Shown here: piece by piece, positions 8,897-17,576 of the stretch
Position numbering within the stretch: position 1 is the stretch's first letter
Layout of the letters: each line of letters opens with the position of its first letter
Assembly: GCA_029547025.1 (NCBI GenBank)
Contig: JAKPQA010000032.1
Location: 19,987-83,986 of the forward strand
DNA length: 64,000 nt
Direction: 5' to 3'
DNA from: Armatimonadota bacterium
GTDB lineage: Bacteria > Armatimonadota > Zipacnadia > UBA1398 > JAKPQA01
Notes under the pieces: model-generated
What the model was told of the DNA's origin: nothing
Database searches by the model: none
The model's input: only the letters and a program-made list of their open reading frames with translations
Translations under genes and position numbers: made by a program

Positions 8897-10198
8897 TCAG
8901 GCGAACTGCGGCAGGTGATCCCGGTGGGCCGCCAGCAGGTCATCGGCCAGCGATGCAGCGGCGGCCCGCGAGGTCACACAGCGGTCGTACAGCAGGGCCT
9001 GGATGAACAATTCACGATCGCCGGTCAGCGCCGCATCAACGGTGATCTCAACCCCGTACAGCGCCTCGGTGGTCGTGGCCAGGACCCCCGCCGGCAGCTC
9101 GGGCAGACTCAGCGGAACGCATCCCGCCGCCGTGGCGGCCACCGGCATCTCCACCACGAACCCCCGAGGAATCCCCGGCACCGCCGTGTTGGGCACGTTC
9201 ATCGGGAAGAGCTGCTGGCTGTCCTCCAACAGCGAACTGATGATGTCGATGAGTGCCTCGTGCTCGCCGAGGGCACGCTCGAACAGGTGATCACTAAGCG
9301 GTTCTCTTCCCGCGGCTTGAGCCGCCATGCGCTCGAAGGCCCGATCCCCGCCCTCGATCGTGTCCTCCATCGAGAACACATCCACTCCGAGCGTCTTCCC
9401 GTAGTAGTGCCCTCCCGGAAAACACTCGGGGAAGAACTCCGTCACGTGTCGGTCGAGCACGGCCGGGAACGCCCGGTACGCCCGATAGAGCTCCCAGCTG
9501 AACGGGTTGTCATTGTCGACCGAGCGCCTCTCGAGTGCTTCATCGATCCTCGGCCAGAGAGACCGGCCGTGGTGCGTCAGATGCGTGATCCAAGTGAGAT
9601 GGTTGATCCCGCAGTAGAGCGCGTTCGCTTCAGACCAGGGCACGCCGGCGATGTCGCACAGATAGCGCAGCGTCCCCTGGACTCCGTGACACAGCCCGAC
9701 CACTCGGGCCGGCGTGGCCTTACATATGGCCCGGCAGATGGCCGACATGGGGTTGGCGTAGTTGAAGAACCAGGCTCCGGGGCAGAGCCGATGGACGTCG
9801 TTGGCGATGTCAACCATGGGTGGGATCTGACGTAGAGCGCGGGAGATGCCGCCCGCCATGACCGTGTCGCCCACTGGCTGGAACACGCCGTGGCTCCGGG
9901 GGATGTAGACGTCGTGCTCCCACGCCCGCCGTCCGCCGACGCCGATGGTGGTGACCACCACATCGGCCCCCGGAAGCACCTCGCGCCGGTCGGTGCTGGC
10001 CATCAGGTCCACCGGCGCCTCACGTGCGGCCACCATCCGTGCGGCCAGGCCCCGAGCGACTTCCAGGGCCTTTGGATTCGTGTCGACCAGGCCGATGGTC
10101 CACTCGTCGGCGACCGTGGAGGAGAGGACGTCGGCCAAGAGTCCCGCGGTGAAGCTGGCGCTGCCCGCGCCGATGAGCACCATCTTGGTCCTGCGCAC
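8897..10198 (-). CDS. Glycoside hydrolase family 4 (NAD+- and metal-dependent glycosidase)
   Basis: A 433-residue GH4 enzyme (alpha-galactosidase/alpha-glucosidase/alpha-glucuronidase type). These enzymes use NAD+ and Mn2+ and cleave intracellular glycosides by an oxidation-elimination route. The Rossmann motif GAGSASFT is at residues ~10-17, the metal Cys lies in GLCHGVQGT, and the catalytic/metal His lies in GINHLTW. I chose GTG 10198 because AGAGGTGA sits seven bases upstream; ATG 10183 and a longer start at 10258 are alternatives. It is the first gene of the operon running to 6521. The sugar specificity cannot be assigned, but a rhamnoside- or uronide-type substrate would fit rhaM. Confidence 0.9.
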   Translation of the reverse strand: MRRTKMVLIGAGSASFTAGLLADVLSSTVADEWTIGLVDTNPKALEVARGLAARMVAAREAPVDLMASTDRREVLPGADVVVTTIGVGGRRAWEHDVYIPRSHGVFQPVGDTVMAGGISRALRQIPPMVDIANDVHRLCPGAWFFNYANPMSAICRAICKATPARVVGLCHGVQGTLRYLCDIAGVPWSEANALYCGINHLTWITHLTHHGRSLWPRIDEALERRSVDNDNPFSWELYRAYRAFPAVLDRHVTEFFPECFPGGHYYGKTLGVDVFSMEDTIEGGDRAFERMAAQAAGREPLSDHLFERALGEHEALIDIISSLLEDSQQLFPMNVPNTAVPGIPRGFVVEMPVAATAAGCVPLSLPELPAGVLATTTEALYGVEITVDAALTGDRELFIQALLYDRCVTSRAAAASLADDLLAAHRDHLPQFA

Positions 10199-10370
10199 AG
10201 CCGGGTCACCTCTGCCTGCCCGCGCAGCCCGCGAGCGCGTGACAGCCGTGTTCGGCACCCGGGCCGCCGGGACCTGTGGGACCGAGTCTCGAGCCGGGGG
10301 CAGACCGGGTCCGACTTCGGATGCAGGACTCGTTGCCTCCTCGGGCCGCGAGTGGACTGCCCGTGTGCGT

Positions 10371-10400
10371 TTGACGACGAGGCGGGGGCCCCGGTATCAT
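10371..10400 (+). promoter_or_regulatory. Sigma-70-type promoter of tRNA-Ala
   Basis: TTGACG (10371-10376) and TATCAT (10395-10400) are 18 bases apart. The tRNA starts 14 bases after the -10 box. The region 10199-10413 separates the GH4 operon from this tRNA, and I see no convincing promoter for GH4 in it. Confidence 0.7.
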
Positions 10401-10413
10401 ACGTTCCGTCCGT

Positions 10414-10487
10414 GGGCGAGTAGCTCAGTCCGGGAGAGCGACTGAATCGCACTCAGTAGGTCGGGGGTTCGAATCCCCCCTCGTCCA
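10414..10487 (+). tRNA. tRNA-Ala (anticodon CGC), CCA not encoded
   Basis: Acceptor GGGCGAG/CTCGTCC contains the G3.U70 pair that marks alanine tRNAs. The D stem is GCTC/GAGC, the anticodon stem ACTGA/TCAGT with loop ATCGCAC gives anticodon CGC, and the T stem GGGGG/CCCCC surrounds TTCGAAT. The discriminator A is followed by CCC, so the CCA end must be added after transcription, unlike the tRNA-Val in this window. Confidence 0.95.
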
Positions 10488-10565
10488 CCCCTACCTCTCG
10501 CAGTCGGATCCGGCCCCGTGACCCTTGTGCCACATGCGTTGCTCTGCTCCCCGCTACTTCGTTCG

Positions 10566-10595
10566 TTGACGCTCGACGCCCGAATGGGGTAGAAG
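10566..10595 (+). promoter_or_regulatory. Probable promoter of the 10.66-29.3 kb gene series
   Basis: TTGACG (10566-10571) and TAGAAG (10590-10595) are separated by 18 bases, and the first gene starts at 10659. It is the only good sigma-70-type site seen in the 171 bases between tRNA-Ala and the ABC ATPase gene. Confidence 0.55.
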
Positions 10596-10658
10596 TGGGT
10601 GTTCCGTAGCGGGCTGAGCCCGGCCGCGCCGGTACCAGCCCCGTGAGGAGGTGCTTGC

Positions 10659-11669
10659 GTGTCTGTGGACGTCGCACCGGCGGAGGAGGCTGGGATGAGC
10701 ACGGCATCGGCCGCTCCGCAGCCCGTCGTGACGTGTGTGGGGCTGACGAAGACATACCGGCTGGCTCTGGGCCATGAGCTCACGGCGCTCTCGGGCTTGA
10801 ACCTCGAGGTCATGCCGCGTGAGATCTTCGGGATCGTGGGCCCCAACGGTTCAGGCAAGACGACAACGCTCAAGCTGCTGCTCGGCCTCATTTTCCCAAC
10901 GGCTGGCTATTGCACCGTGCTCGGCCACCATCCCCGCAGCCCTCAGGGCAAGGAAAGCATCGGCTTCATGCCCGAGGGGCCGTTCTTCTACCAACACCTC
11001 AACGGCCAGGAAGTCATTGAGTTCTTCGGCCAATTGTGCGGCATGCCCAAGGCACTGTTGCGAGAGCGCACCGAGACTTTGCTGTCTCTGGTGGGCATGT
11101 CGGCGCGGCGTCGTGTGGTGATGTCGCAGTGCTCGAAGGGCATGGTGCAGCGCATTGGCCTTGCCGCGGCCATGGTCAACGACCCGTCGCTCATCATGAT
11201 GGATGAGCCCACCTCCGGCTTGGACCCGATTGGCACCCGTGAGATCAAGGACCTGATCCTTGAGCTCCGGGAACAGGGCAAGACGGTGCTCCTGTGCTCG
11301 CATCTTCTCGAGCAGGTGCAGGAGATCTGCGACCGCGTCGCCATCCTCCACCGTGGCGAGCTCCTGCGCGTCGGCCGCGTCGAGGACATTCTGGCCCCTG
11401 TGGATGACACCGAGGTGGTGGTGGGCGGGGCATCGGCTGAGTTCCTGGCTCAGTGCAAGGAGATGGGCATCCGCATCGACACAGCCAAGCGCGATCCGAC
11501 CCTGGTGGTCCCTCCATCGGTCCCGCTGTTCGACCTCATACAGGCCATTCAGAAGGATGGTGCCCGCCTGGTGGCCGTCAATCGCTTCCGTGAGACACTC
11601 GAGACCGTCTTCCTCCGTTCGGTCGCGGCGGTCGGGCAGACAGACAGTGTGAGGGGTGAGCACGATTGA
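10659..11669 (+). CDS. ABC transporter ATP-binding protein (ABC-2 export type)
   Basis: The 336-residue ATPase of an ABC-2-type exporter. The Walker A is GPNGSGKTT, the signature is a variant (CSKGMVQ instead of LSGG), and the Walker B is LIMMDEPTSGLDP, followed by the SHLLEQV switch region. The last ~100 residues form the extra domain usual for this class. It probably hydrolyses ATP to drive the permease encoded next (11666). The GTG at 10659 has GAGGAGG seven bases upstream; an internal ATG at 10695 is possible. Stop and next start overlap by four bases, implying translational coupling. The substrate is unknown. Confidence 0.93.
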   Translation: MSVDVAPAEEAGMSTASAAPQPVVTCVGLTKTYRLALGHELTALSGLNLEVMPREIFGIVGPNGSGKTTTLKLLLGLIFPTAGYCTVLGHHPRSPQGKESIGFMPEGPFFYQHLNGQEVIEFFGQLCGMPKALLRERTETLLSLVGMSARRRVVMSQCSKGMVQRIGLAAAMVNDPSLIMMDEPTSGLDPIGTREIKDLILELREQGKTVLLCSHLLEQVQEICDRVAILHRGELLRVGRVEDILAPVDDTEVVVGGASAEFLAQCKEMGIRIDTAKRDPTLVVPPSVPLFDLIQAIQKDGARLVAVNRFRETLETVFLRSVAAVGQTDSVRGEHD

Positions 11670-12427
11670 GCGCCATCAAGGCCATGGCTCTCGCGAGTAT
11701 CCGTGAGGCCACTCGCATGCGAGCCCTCCATATCGTTCTGGTCTTCGCGGTGGTCGCCATCGCGGCGGTGCGAGTCTTCGAGGCCTATTCGCCCGGTGAG
11801 GAAGCGAAGTTCATCATCGATACGGGCATTAACCTCATCCGGCTCTTCGGACTGCTCTCCGGCCTCATGCTGGGGGCCATGCTGATCCCCACCGAGATCG
11901 AGCGCAAGACGATCCATGTCATCCTGTCGAAACCCGTCACCCGCGGCCAATTCCTCGTCGGCAAGTTCCTGGGGGCGTCCGCTGTGGTTGTGGGAAGCGC
12001 ACTGGTGATGGGCGCGGTGTTCCTGGCGGTCTACTTCCATCGTTTCCATGCGAGTGGTTTCAATGTCGATGTGCTCAAGGCGACCCTGGTGGTGCCCTTC
12101 GAGCTGATGTTGTTCATGGCGATTGTCACATTTGCTTCGACGTTCTCGAGCCAGATATTCGTGATCATCTTCGCGGTGTCGGCGTGGATCCTGGGCCACG
12201 TGAATGACTTCCTGGGGATCCTGAAGGGCTCGGCACTGACGACCGGCATTCTGCACGTGGTCGGAGCGATCATCCCGCACTTCGACATGTTCGACCTGAC
12301 ACGGCCGCTGATGATGGGCGACCCCGTGGCCACTGAGCTGGTGTGGAAGCCCATCGTGTATGCACTCGGATGGGTGGCGGTCATCCTGTCCTTCGGCTAC
12401 CTGGTCTTCAACGAGCGCGAGTTCTGA
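11666..12427 (+). CDS. ABC-2-type transporter permease
   Basis: A 253-residue integral membrane protein with about six hydrophobic segments, starting at residue ~22. It contains the ABC-2 fingerprint ERKTIHVILSKPVTRGQF (residues ~75-92), the cytoplasmic segment that contacts the ATPase. Translation starts at TTG 11666, overlapping the ATPase stop. It forms the transmembrane part of an exporter with the protein encoded upstream. The TPR protein that follows may be a partner or simply co-transcribed. Confidence 0.88.
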   Translation: MSAIKAMALASIREATRMRALHIVLVFAVVAIAAVRVFEAYSPGEEAKFIIDTGINLIRLFGLLSGLMLGAMLIPTEIERKTIHVILSKPVTRGQFLVGKFLGASAVVVGSALVMGAVFLAVYFHRFHASGFNVDVLKATLVVPFELMLFMAIVTFASTFSSQIFVIIFAVSAWILGHVNDFLGILKGSALTTGILHVVGAIIPHFDMFDLTRPLMMGDPVATELVWKPIVYALGWVAVILSFGYLVFNEREF

Positions 12428-12444
12428 GGGGGGAGGTACGCCCC

Positions 12445-13986
12445 GTGGGGTTCAAGAAGCGTGCCCAGCGATGGCTTGCGGGAGTGCTGCTCCTGGGATG
12501 CCTGGTGGGCCTGCAGTCATTCCACGACCACATCTCGCGGCGCCGAGGCGATCTGCGTGCCGCCCAGCCATGGGAACCGTACGCGACCGGTCCCGAGGGG
12601 ATCAAGACGGAAGCCCTCAAGCTCCCGATCGAGGAGCTGACGGGTCTGGTCTTCGGTGGCCTTATTGCCGGGTTCCGCCATCAGGCCGCCAACATCACCT
12701 ATTGGCGCATGCAGCGTTATTGGGAGGATGGTCACTGGCCGCGCGTTCTCGGCATGCTCAAACTGACCTGCTTCCTCGATCCACACTTCCAGGCGGCGTG
12801 GTCGATGCTCGGTTGGCACCAGGCCTACAACCTGTCGGCCGAGATGGACAAGCAGACGTTTCCTCCCATACCTCCCGAGCGGTACGTCTCCGACGGCATG
12901 AAGTCCTATGAGCGCGGCCTCGACTACAACCCGGGTTCCTACATGCTGTACGAGGATGCCGCCTGGACCGCATTTGACAAGGCCGGCGACATGCGGATTG
13001 CCACCGAGTTCCTCGAGAAGGCGTTGCTGACGTGGGACCCGGAGCCTGATGTTACGAAGAAGGGCCCCCTGGTGTACACCCGGATGCTGGGCCACGCGGG
13101 CGAGAAGGCGCTGGACATGGAGGCCGCGCTTGAGGCCTATCAGCGCGTGCTGCGCATGGACCCCGACGACAGTGTGGGGATCGGGGCCACGTTCACCATC
13201 CGCGAGCGCTATCTGCCGGCCATACGGGCGGCTGAGCGTGGAGACATCGACCGAGCCATCCGTTTGCTGACCGAAGTGCAATGGCGGCGGCCTGGCGATC
13301 CGTTCGTGCCGGGGCTGCTCGCGAGGATCTATGAGAAGGCCAAGAAGGACAAGGGGGCAGCGCTGGCGGCCTGGGAGCGCAGCGGCCGTGAGTGGCGGCA
13401 GAAGGTCGCCCGGGCGGAGGCGTACCGTCTGATGGCTGAGCTCGGGCGGCTGGACGATCTGGGTCCCCTGGTCGCGGACTCCCAGGTCGATGTCCGAAAG
13501 CTCTATGAGTACGTCGTGTGGCAGATGAACCCGGGCGGCATGGGTGTGCTCATCAACATCCGCCTGGGGCCCGACGGCAAGACCATCTCCGATCCCCGAG
13601 TGGAGGACGGGCAGGTGGTTCGTATCGACCCCTCGCCCGACCCCATGGGCCGTGTGGCCTCGCTTCCTCCGGGTACGGCGCGCTGGTTCCTCAACGGGGT
13701 GCTGATCGCCGAGGACAACACATCACCCTACACGTGCACACTGCCGCTCGAACCCTATCGTGGCAGCGAGATGGACAAGTTGCTGCTGAAGGTGGACTTT
13801 GTGCCCGATGGAGGCGGGCGTGTTCTGTGGGACGTGGTGGATCTGGTGCCGTCGTGGGTGAAGCCCAAGACCGAGGGGCGCCCCGGGGGACCGGGAATGC
13901 CCCAGAAGATGCAGATGCCCGGCATGCCCGGGCCGGGCGGACCGGCGGCCCCGCCATCTCCGTCGGGCGGCGGGCAGTCCCACTGA
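12445..13986 (+). CDS. Membrane-anchored TPR-type repeat protein
   Basis: A 513-residue protein with an N-terminal hydrophobic anchor (residues ~10-27) and helical TPR-like repeats over residues ~90-340, for example ALEAYQRVLRMDPDD. A beta-rich domain follows (LRIGPDGKTI-type region with WFLNGVLI and a Leu-rich strand pair), and the tail is low-complexity Gly/Pro/Met. GTG 12445 is chosen because GGGAGG lies eight bases upstream. It directly follows the ABC permease gene. It may scaffold the ABC complex or act as an independent assembly factor. I do not recognise a specific family beyond the repeats. Confidence 0.65.
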   Translation: MGFKKRAQRWLAGVLLLGCLVGLQSFHDHISRRRGDLRAAQPWEPYATGPEGIKTEALKLPIEELTGLVFGGLIAGFRHQAANITYWRMQRYWEDGHWPRVLGMLKLTCFLDPHFQAAWSMLGWHQAYNLSAEMDKQTFPPIPPERYVSDGMKSYERGLDYNPGSYMLYEDAAWTAFDKAGDMRIATEFLEKALLTWDPEPDVTKKGPLVYTRMLGHAGEKALDMEAALEAYQRVLRMDPDDSVGIGATFTIRERYLPAIRAAERGDIDRAIRLLTEVQWRRPGDPFVPGLLARIYEKAKKDKGAALAAWERSGREWRQKVARAEAYRLMAELGRLDDLGPLVADSQVDVRKLYEYVVWQMNPGGMGVLINIRLGPDGKTISDPRVEDGQVVRIDPSPDPMGRVASLPPGTARWFLNGVLIAEDNTSPYTCTLPLEPYRGSEMDKLLLKVDFVPDGGGRVLWDVVDLVPSWVKPKTEGRPGGPGMPQKMQMPGMPGPGGPAAPPSPSGGGQSH

Positions 13987-14012
13987 GCCCCGATTCCGTA
14001 GCGGGAACCGAC

Positions 14013-14999
14013 ATGCTGAGCGAGGGCAGCGCCAGGACCGGGTCGGCCGAAGGGCCGAGTTCGCGTGCGGTGCGGGTGCTTCGCGCGGATTTCGCCGGGT
14101 TCTGCCCGGGAGTGGAACGGGCATTGGCGCTGGTCGAGGCGGCGTTGGCTCAGGGCCATCCGCTGTGCAGTCTGGGCCCGCTGATCCACAACGACCAAGT
14201 GGTCCGGCGGCTGGCCGATGAGGGGCTTCGGTGCGCGGACGTCCTCGATGATGTGCGACCTGGCGAGACTCTCGTGGTGCGCACCCACGGAGTTCCGGCA
14301 TCGGTGACCCGTCAGGCCGCTGCGCGTGGAGTTCGCGTGATCGACGCGACATGCCGGTTCGTGCGGCGCGCCCACCAGAGGGCCCACGACCTGGCGGAGG
14401 CCGGCTATCAGGTCTGCATCGTCGGGGACCGCGATCATCCGGAGGTCCTGGGTATCACCGGGTCAGTCAGCGCCGAGTGTCTCGTTCTTGAGACGCCCGA
14501 GCAGGCTGAAGCGTGCGCTCCCGGGCCCCGGGTCGGGGTCGTGGCTCAGACCACACAGACGGCCAGCAATTACCGCGACATCGTGGGCGTGCTGGCGACG
14601 AAGTGTCGCGAGTTGGTGGCGCACAACACACTCTGCAACGCCACCGCCGACCGGCAGTCGGCGGCACTTCGCCTCGCCCAATCCGCCGACGTCATGCTGG
14701 TGGTCGGTGGGCGACACAGCGCGAACACGCGACGGCTTGTGGAGATCTGCGCGGCCACCGGGACGCCCACGTACCACGTTGAGGGCCCTGACGAGGCCAA
14801 GTCCGAATGGTTCGTGGGCGCCCGGGCCATCGGTGTGACGGCTGGCGCCTCGACCCCCAATGAGCACATCGCGGCCGTGGAGCAGCGCGTGGCGGAGCTC
14901 ACCGGCGCCATGGTTGGCCCACCGCGACCGGCGTCGGCCCGGACCGGCGGTGGTGATGACGACGAAGGGGCGGCGGGATGCACTCCCTCGGGGGCCTGA
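14013..14999 (+). CDS. ispH: 4-hydroxy-3-methylbut-2-enyl diphosphate reductase
   Basis: The last enzyme of the MEP isoprenoid pathway. It reduces HMBPP to isopentenyl and dimethylallyl diphosphate with a [4Fe-4S] cluster. The three cluster cysteines are Cys31 (FCPGVERA), Cys114 (DATCRFV) and Cys208 (LCNATADR). The substrate-binding His motifs are IHN, THG and DRDH, and TAGASTPN closes the active site. The length is normal with a slightly long, disordered C-terminus. ATG 14013 has only a weak ribosome-binding site, so a GTG about 18 codons later remains possible. The 3' end overlaps rimO by 22 bases. Confidence 0.95.
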   Translation: MLSEGSARTGSAEGPSSRAVRVLRADFAGFCPGVERALALVEAALAQGHPLCSLGPLIHNDQVVRRLADEGLRCADVLDDVRPGETLVVRTHGVPASVTRQAAARGVRVIDATCRFVRRAHQRAHDLAEAGYQVCIVGDRDHPEVLGITGSVSAECLVLETPEQAEACAPGPRVGVVAQTTQTASNYRDIVGVLATKCRELVAHNTLCNATADRQSAALRLAQSADVMLVVGGRHSANTRRLVEICAATGTPTYHVEGPDEAKSEWFVGARAIGVTAGASTPNEHIAAVEQRVAELTGAMVGPPRPASARTGGGDDDEGAAGCTPSGA

Positions 15000-16345
15000 G
15001 AGTTGGAGTCATCTCCCTCGGTTGCGCCAAGAACCTGGTGGACACCGAGGTGGCATTGGGTCACTTGGTCGCCGCCGGCGCCGTGATCACGACCGACGAA
15101 CGGCAGGCCGATGTTCTTGTGGTCAATACCTGCGGGTTCATTGAGGCGGCTCGCGAGGAGTCCCTGGGTGAGATCCAGGCCGCTTTGCGGCTCAAGCAAG
15201 AGGGTTCGTGCCGTCATGTGATCGTCGCGGGCTGCCTGGTCCAGCGGTGGCCCGAGCGCCTGGCGCGGGATCTGCCCGAGGTAGATGCTTGGGCGGGAGT
15301 GGGTGACCCGGCCGAGATCGCGCGCTGCATCGGCCGGGTCGTGGGCGGGCAGACTGTGCCGGGTGCCCGATGCGACCTTGGCTACTTGTACGACCACCGG
15401 ACTCCTCGTCTGCGTTCCACTCCACGGTGGACGGCGTGGGTTAAGATCGCGGAGGGCTGCGACCACCGCTGTGCCTTCTGTGTGATCCCCCGGATCCGGG
15501 GTCGGTACCGGAGCCGGACCATCGAGTCGGTCGTCGCCGAGGTCCGCGATCTGGAGAGCGAGGGCGTCCGGGAAGTCAACCTGATCGCTCAGGACACCAC
15601 GCGCTTTGGGCGCGACCTTCCCGGAGCCGATGGTCCTCAGTTGGCTCGCCTGTTGCGCACCTTGGCTACCCAGACCGAGGTTGAGTGGATCCGCCTGCTG
15701 TACTGCTTCCCCGACCGGTTGACCGACGAGGTTATTGGGGTGCTCGCGGAGTACCCGCGGGTGGTGCCCTACATCGACCTGCCGCTTCAGCATGCGTCTC
15801 GTCGCGTCCTTCGGGCCATGCGACGCCCGGGGGATGCCGAGCGCTATGCCGAACTGCTGGCGAAGGTTCGCGACCGTGTTCCCGGCGTCGCAATACGCAC
15901 CGCGTTCATCGTAGGTTTCCCGGGAGAGACGGAAGACGACTTCGCGCGCCTCCGGGCTTTCGTGGCGGCTCAGCGATTCGACCGCCTCTTTGTCTTCCAG
16001 TACTCGCCGGAGGAGGGTACGGACGCAGCGGGCATGCCCGACGCCGTGCCTCCTGAGGTCGCCGAGGAGCGCTTTCACGACCTCATGGCGCTCCAAGCGC
16101 GGATCTCGCTCGAACGGAACGAGGCACGGGTCGGCTCGGAAGTCACCGTGCTGTGCGAACGCAGAGTTGCAGGGCCCCAGGGGACCGAGGTCGCCGTGGG
16201 CAGGTCTGAGGTCGACGCCCCCGAAGTGGATCATGAGGTGCACGTCTTGGGCACGGAGGCCGAGCCGGGCCAGTTCGTGCGTGCTCGCGTCGCTCGCGCA
16301 TTCGAGTACCAGCTGGTGGCGACTGCGCTGTCGGCCCCTTGGTAG
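14978..16345 (+). CDS. rimO: Ribosomal protein S12 methylthiotransferase
   Basis: A radical-SAM enzyme that adds a methylthio group to the conserved Asp of ribosomal protein S12. The N-terminal UPF0004 domain has cluster cysteines Cys16, Cys52 and Cys86. The radical-SAM motif CDHRCAFC is at residues 161-168, and a TRAM domain fills the C-terminal ~65 residues. The ISLGCAKNLVD start is typical of RimO rather than MiaB. At 455 residues it is full length. It overlaps ispH by 22 bases. Confidence 0.96.
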   Translation: MHSLGGLRVGVISLGCAKNLVDTEVALGHLVAAGAVITTDERQADVLVVNTCGFIEAAREESLGEIQAALRLKQEGSCRHVIVAGCLVQRWPERLARDLPEVDAWAGVGDPAEIARCIGRVVGGQTVPGARCDLGYLYDHRTPRLRSTPRWTAWVKIAEGCDHRCAFCVIPRIRGRYRSRTIESVVAEVRDLESEGVREVNLIAQDTTRFGRDLPGADGPQLARLLRTLATQTEVEWIRLLYCFPDRLTDEVIGVLAEYPRVVPYIDLPLQHASRRVLRAMRRPGDAERYAELLAKVRDRVPGVAIRTAFIVGFPGETEDDFARLRAFVAAQRFDRLFVFQYSPEEGTDAAGMPDAVPPEVAEERFHDLMALQARISLERNEARVGSEVTVLCERRVAGPQGTEVAVGRSEVDAPEVDHEVHVLGTEAEPGQFVRARVARAFEYQLVATALSAPW

Positions 16346-16373
16346 TGCTCGGAACGTTCGAGGTGATGGCCCC

Positions 16374-17576
16374 TTGCCAGAAAATGCCGAAGGCCCGCCC
16401 GCGCCCTCCCCGGGGCCAGAGGGGCCGCCCATGCCGCCCCCGCAGCCGCAGTGGGTGCCCGGTGACGGCGGCTGGTCAACACTTCCGCCTCCTGAGGGGC
16501 TCCCCGGTGCGGTCTCGGGACCTGTCCCGCCTCCACTGACCGGTCCCGGAGGCCCAGACACGCCCGAGGGTCCGCCCCCCCCTCGTGTGTGCATGGCGTG
16601 TGGGGCGATCTCTATCTCCAGGCCGGGCGAAACCCAGTGTGGGGCCTGCGGCGCCCCTCTGACCGGCCTGGGTCCGCTGGGTCCCGAGGTGGGACCCGGC
16701 GTGGCAATCCCCCGGCCGTACCGGTTCATGGAAGCGCTGGACGCCGCCTTCCGCATTTACCGGCGCCACTTTGTGTCGATCGTGGGGTGCTATGCTCTCT
16801 ATGGCGTTCCGGCAGGATCGGCGGCGGTCCTGGCGCTGATGCTATTCACCCGTGCGATGCCGCAGTTTTTCCTGAGCCAGCAGGCACTTGAGGCACGGCT
16901 GGACCCCAGCAACCCCTTGGCCGTTTTTCACGTGTCCAACCCGGTCGCCCTGGCGGGCGCTGGCGCCTTGGGCCTCTTGAGCTTGGGGCTGTTCCTCGTA
17001 TCCGGCTGGTTCAAGATGGCTGCGCTGATCGTGGCGATTCAGGGTCTTCTGGGCCGTGCGCTCAGCGTGCGCGAAGCGGTCGAGCAGGCCAGGCCGTTCA
17101 TGTGGCCGGCCCTGGGGTACTTGTTCCTCTCCTCACTGATGACTGGACTCGGGGTGTACTGCTGCATTGTCCCCTCGCTCTGGCTCACGGTGGCTCTGAG
17201 TTTGGGCCTGCCTGCCATGGTGGTCGAACGGTCGGGTACCATCGGCTCGATGGACCGGAGTTTCCGGCTGGCTCACGCGGACTTCTGGCCCTTGTGTGGG
17301 CGAGTCTTGCTGCTGGCATTGATGAAGACAGTCATCGTGCAGGCGCCGCAGCTTCTGATCCTGTTTCCCACCCAGCTCCTGAGTTGGGAGTCGACCGCGG
17401 CGGTACAGATCTGGGCCAGCGCCGTGACTCAGGTGGCCGACATCGCCCTGACCCCTCTGGTCCTGGCAGGGGCCGCAGTGTTCTACTTCGATCAGCGGTG
17501 CCGCGTGGAGGCCCTTGACCTCCTGGCGGCATTCCGGTCGGTCCGCGCGCGGTCGAGCGAGGGTCGGTCGCCATGA
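16374..17576 (+). CDS. Zinc-ribbon plus multi-pass membrane protein
   Basis: A 400-residue protein. Residues 1-~70 are Pro/Gly-rich and disordered, residues ~73-93 form a zinc ribbon (CxxC...CxxC), and about six transmembrane segments follow from residue ~135. The hydrophobic half resembles membrane domains of the DUF975/glycerophosphodiester-phosphodiesterase-membrane type, with PSLWLTVALSLGLPAMVVERSG as a typical stretch. The likely start is TTG 16374, because GAGGTGAT, an eight-base match to the 16S tail, lies six bases upstream. It overlaps the DUF4129 gene by four bases and begins the block that leads to MoxR and DUF58. Function unknown. Confidence 0.6.
   Translation: MPENAEGPPAPSPGPEGPPMPPPQPQWVPGDGGWSTLPPPEGLPGAVSGPVPPPLTGPGGPDTPEGPPPPRVCMACGAISISRPGETQCGACGAPLTGLGPLGPEVGPGVAIPRPYRFMEALDAAFRIYRRHFVSIVGCYALYGVPAGSAAVLALMLFTRAMPQFFLSQQALEARLDPSNPLAVFHVSNPVALAGAGALGLLSLGLFLVSGWFKMAALIVAIQGLLGRALSVREAVEQARPFMWPALGYLFLSSLMTGLGVYCCIVPSLWLTVALSLGLPAMVVERSGTIGSMDRSFRLAHADFWPLCGRVLLLALMKTVIVQAPQLLILFPTQLLSWESTAAVQIWASAVTQVADIALTPLVLAGAAVFYFDQRCRVEALDLLAAFRSVRARSSEGRSP

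Noticed and set aside
10412..10488. tRNA reading with acceptor GTGGGCG/CGTCCAC
   Set aside because: Shifting by two bases gives a perfect acceptor with the alanine G3.U70 pair and discriminator A, so the 10414 start is preferred.
10397..10891. 164-codon minus-strand frame reading GGIRTPDLLSAIQ
   Set aside because: This peptide is the well-known translation artefact of an antisense tRNA; here it overlaps tRNA-Ala and the start of the ABC ATPase.
12343..12444. Longer start for the TPR protein gene
   Set aside because: This part lies inside the upstream permease gene in another frame; GTG 12445 has a good ribosome-binding site.
14570..16756. 728-codon open frame on the minus strand
   Set aside because: It is antisense to ispH, rimO and the next gene, all of which are well supported.
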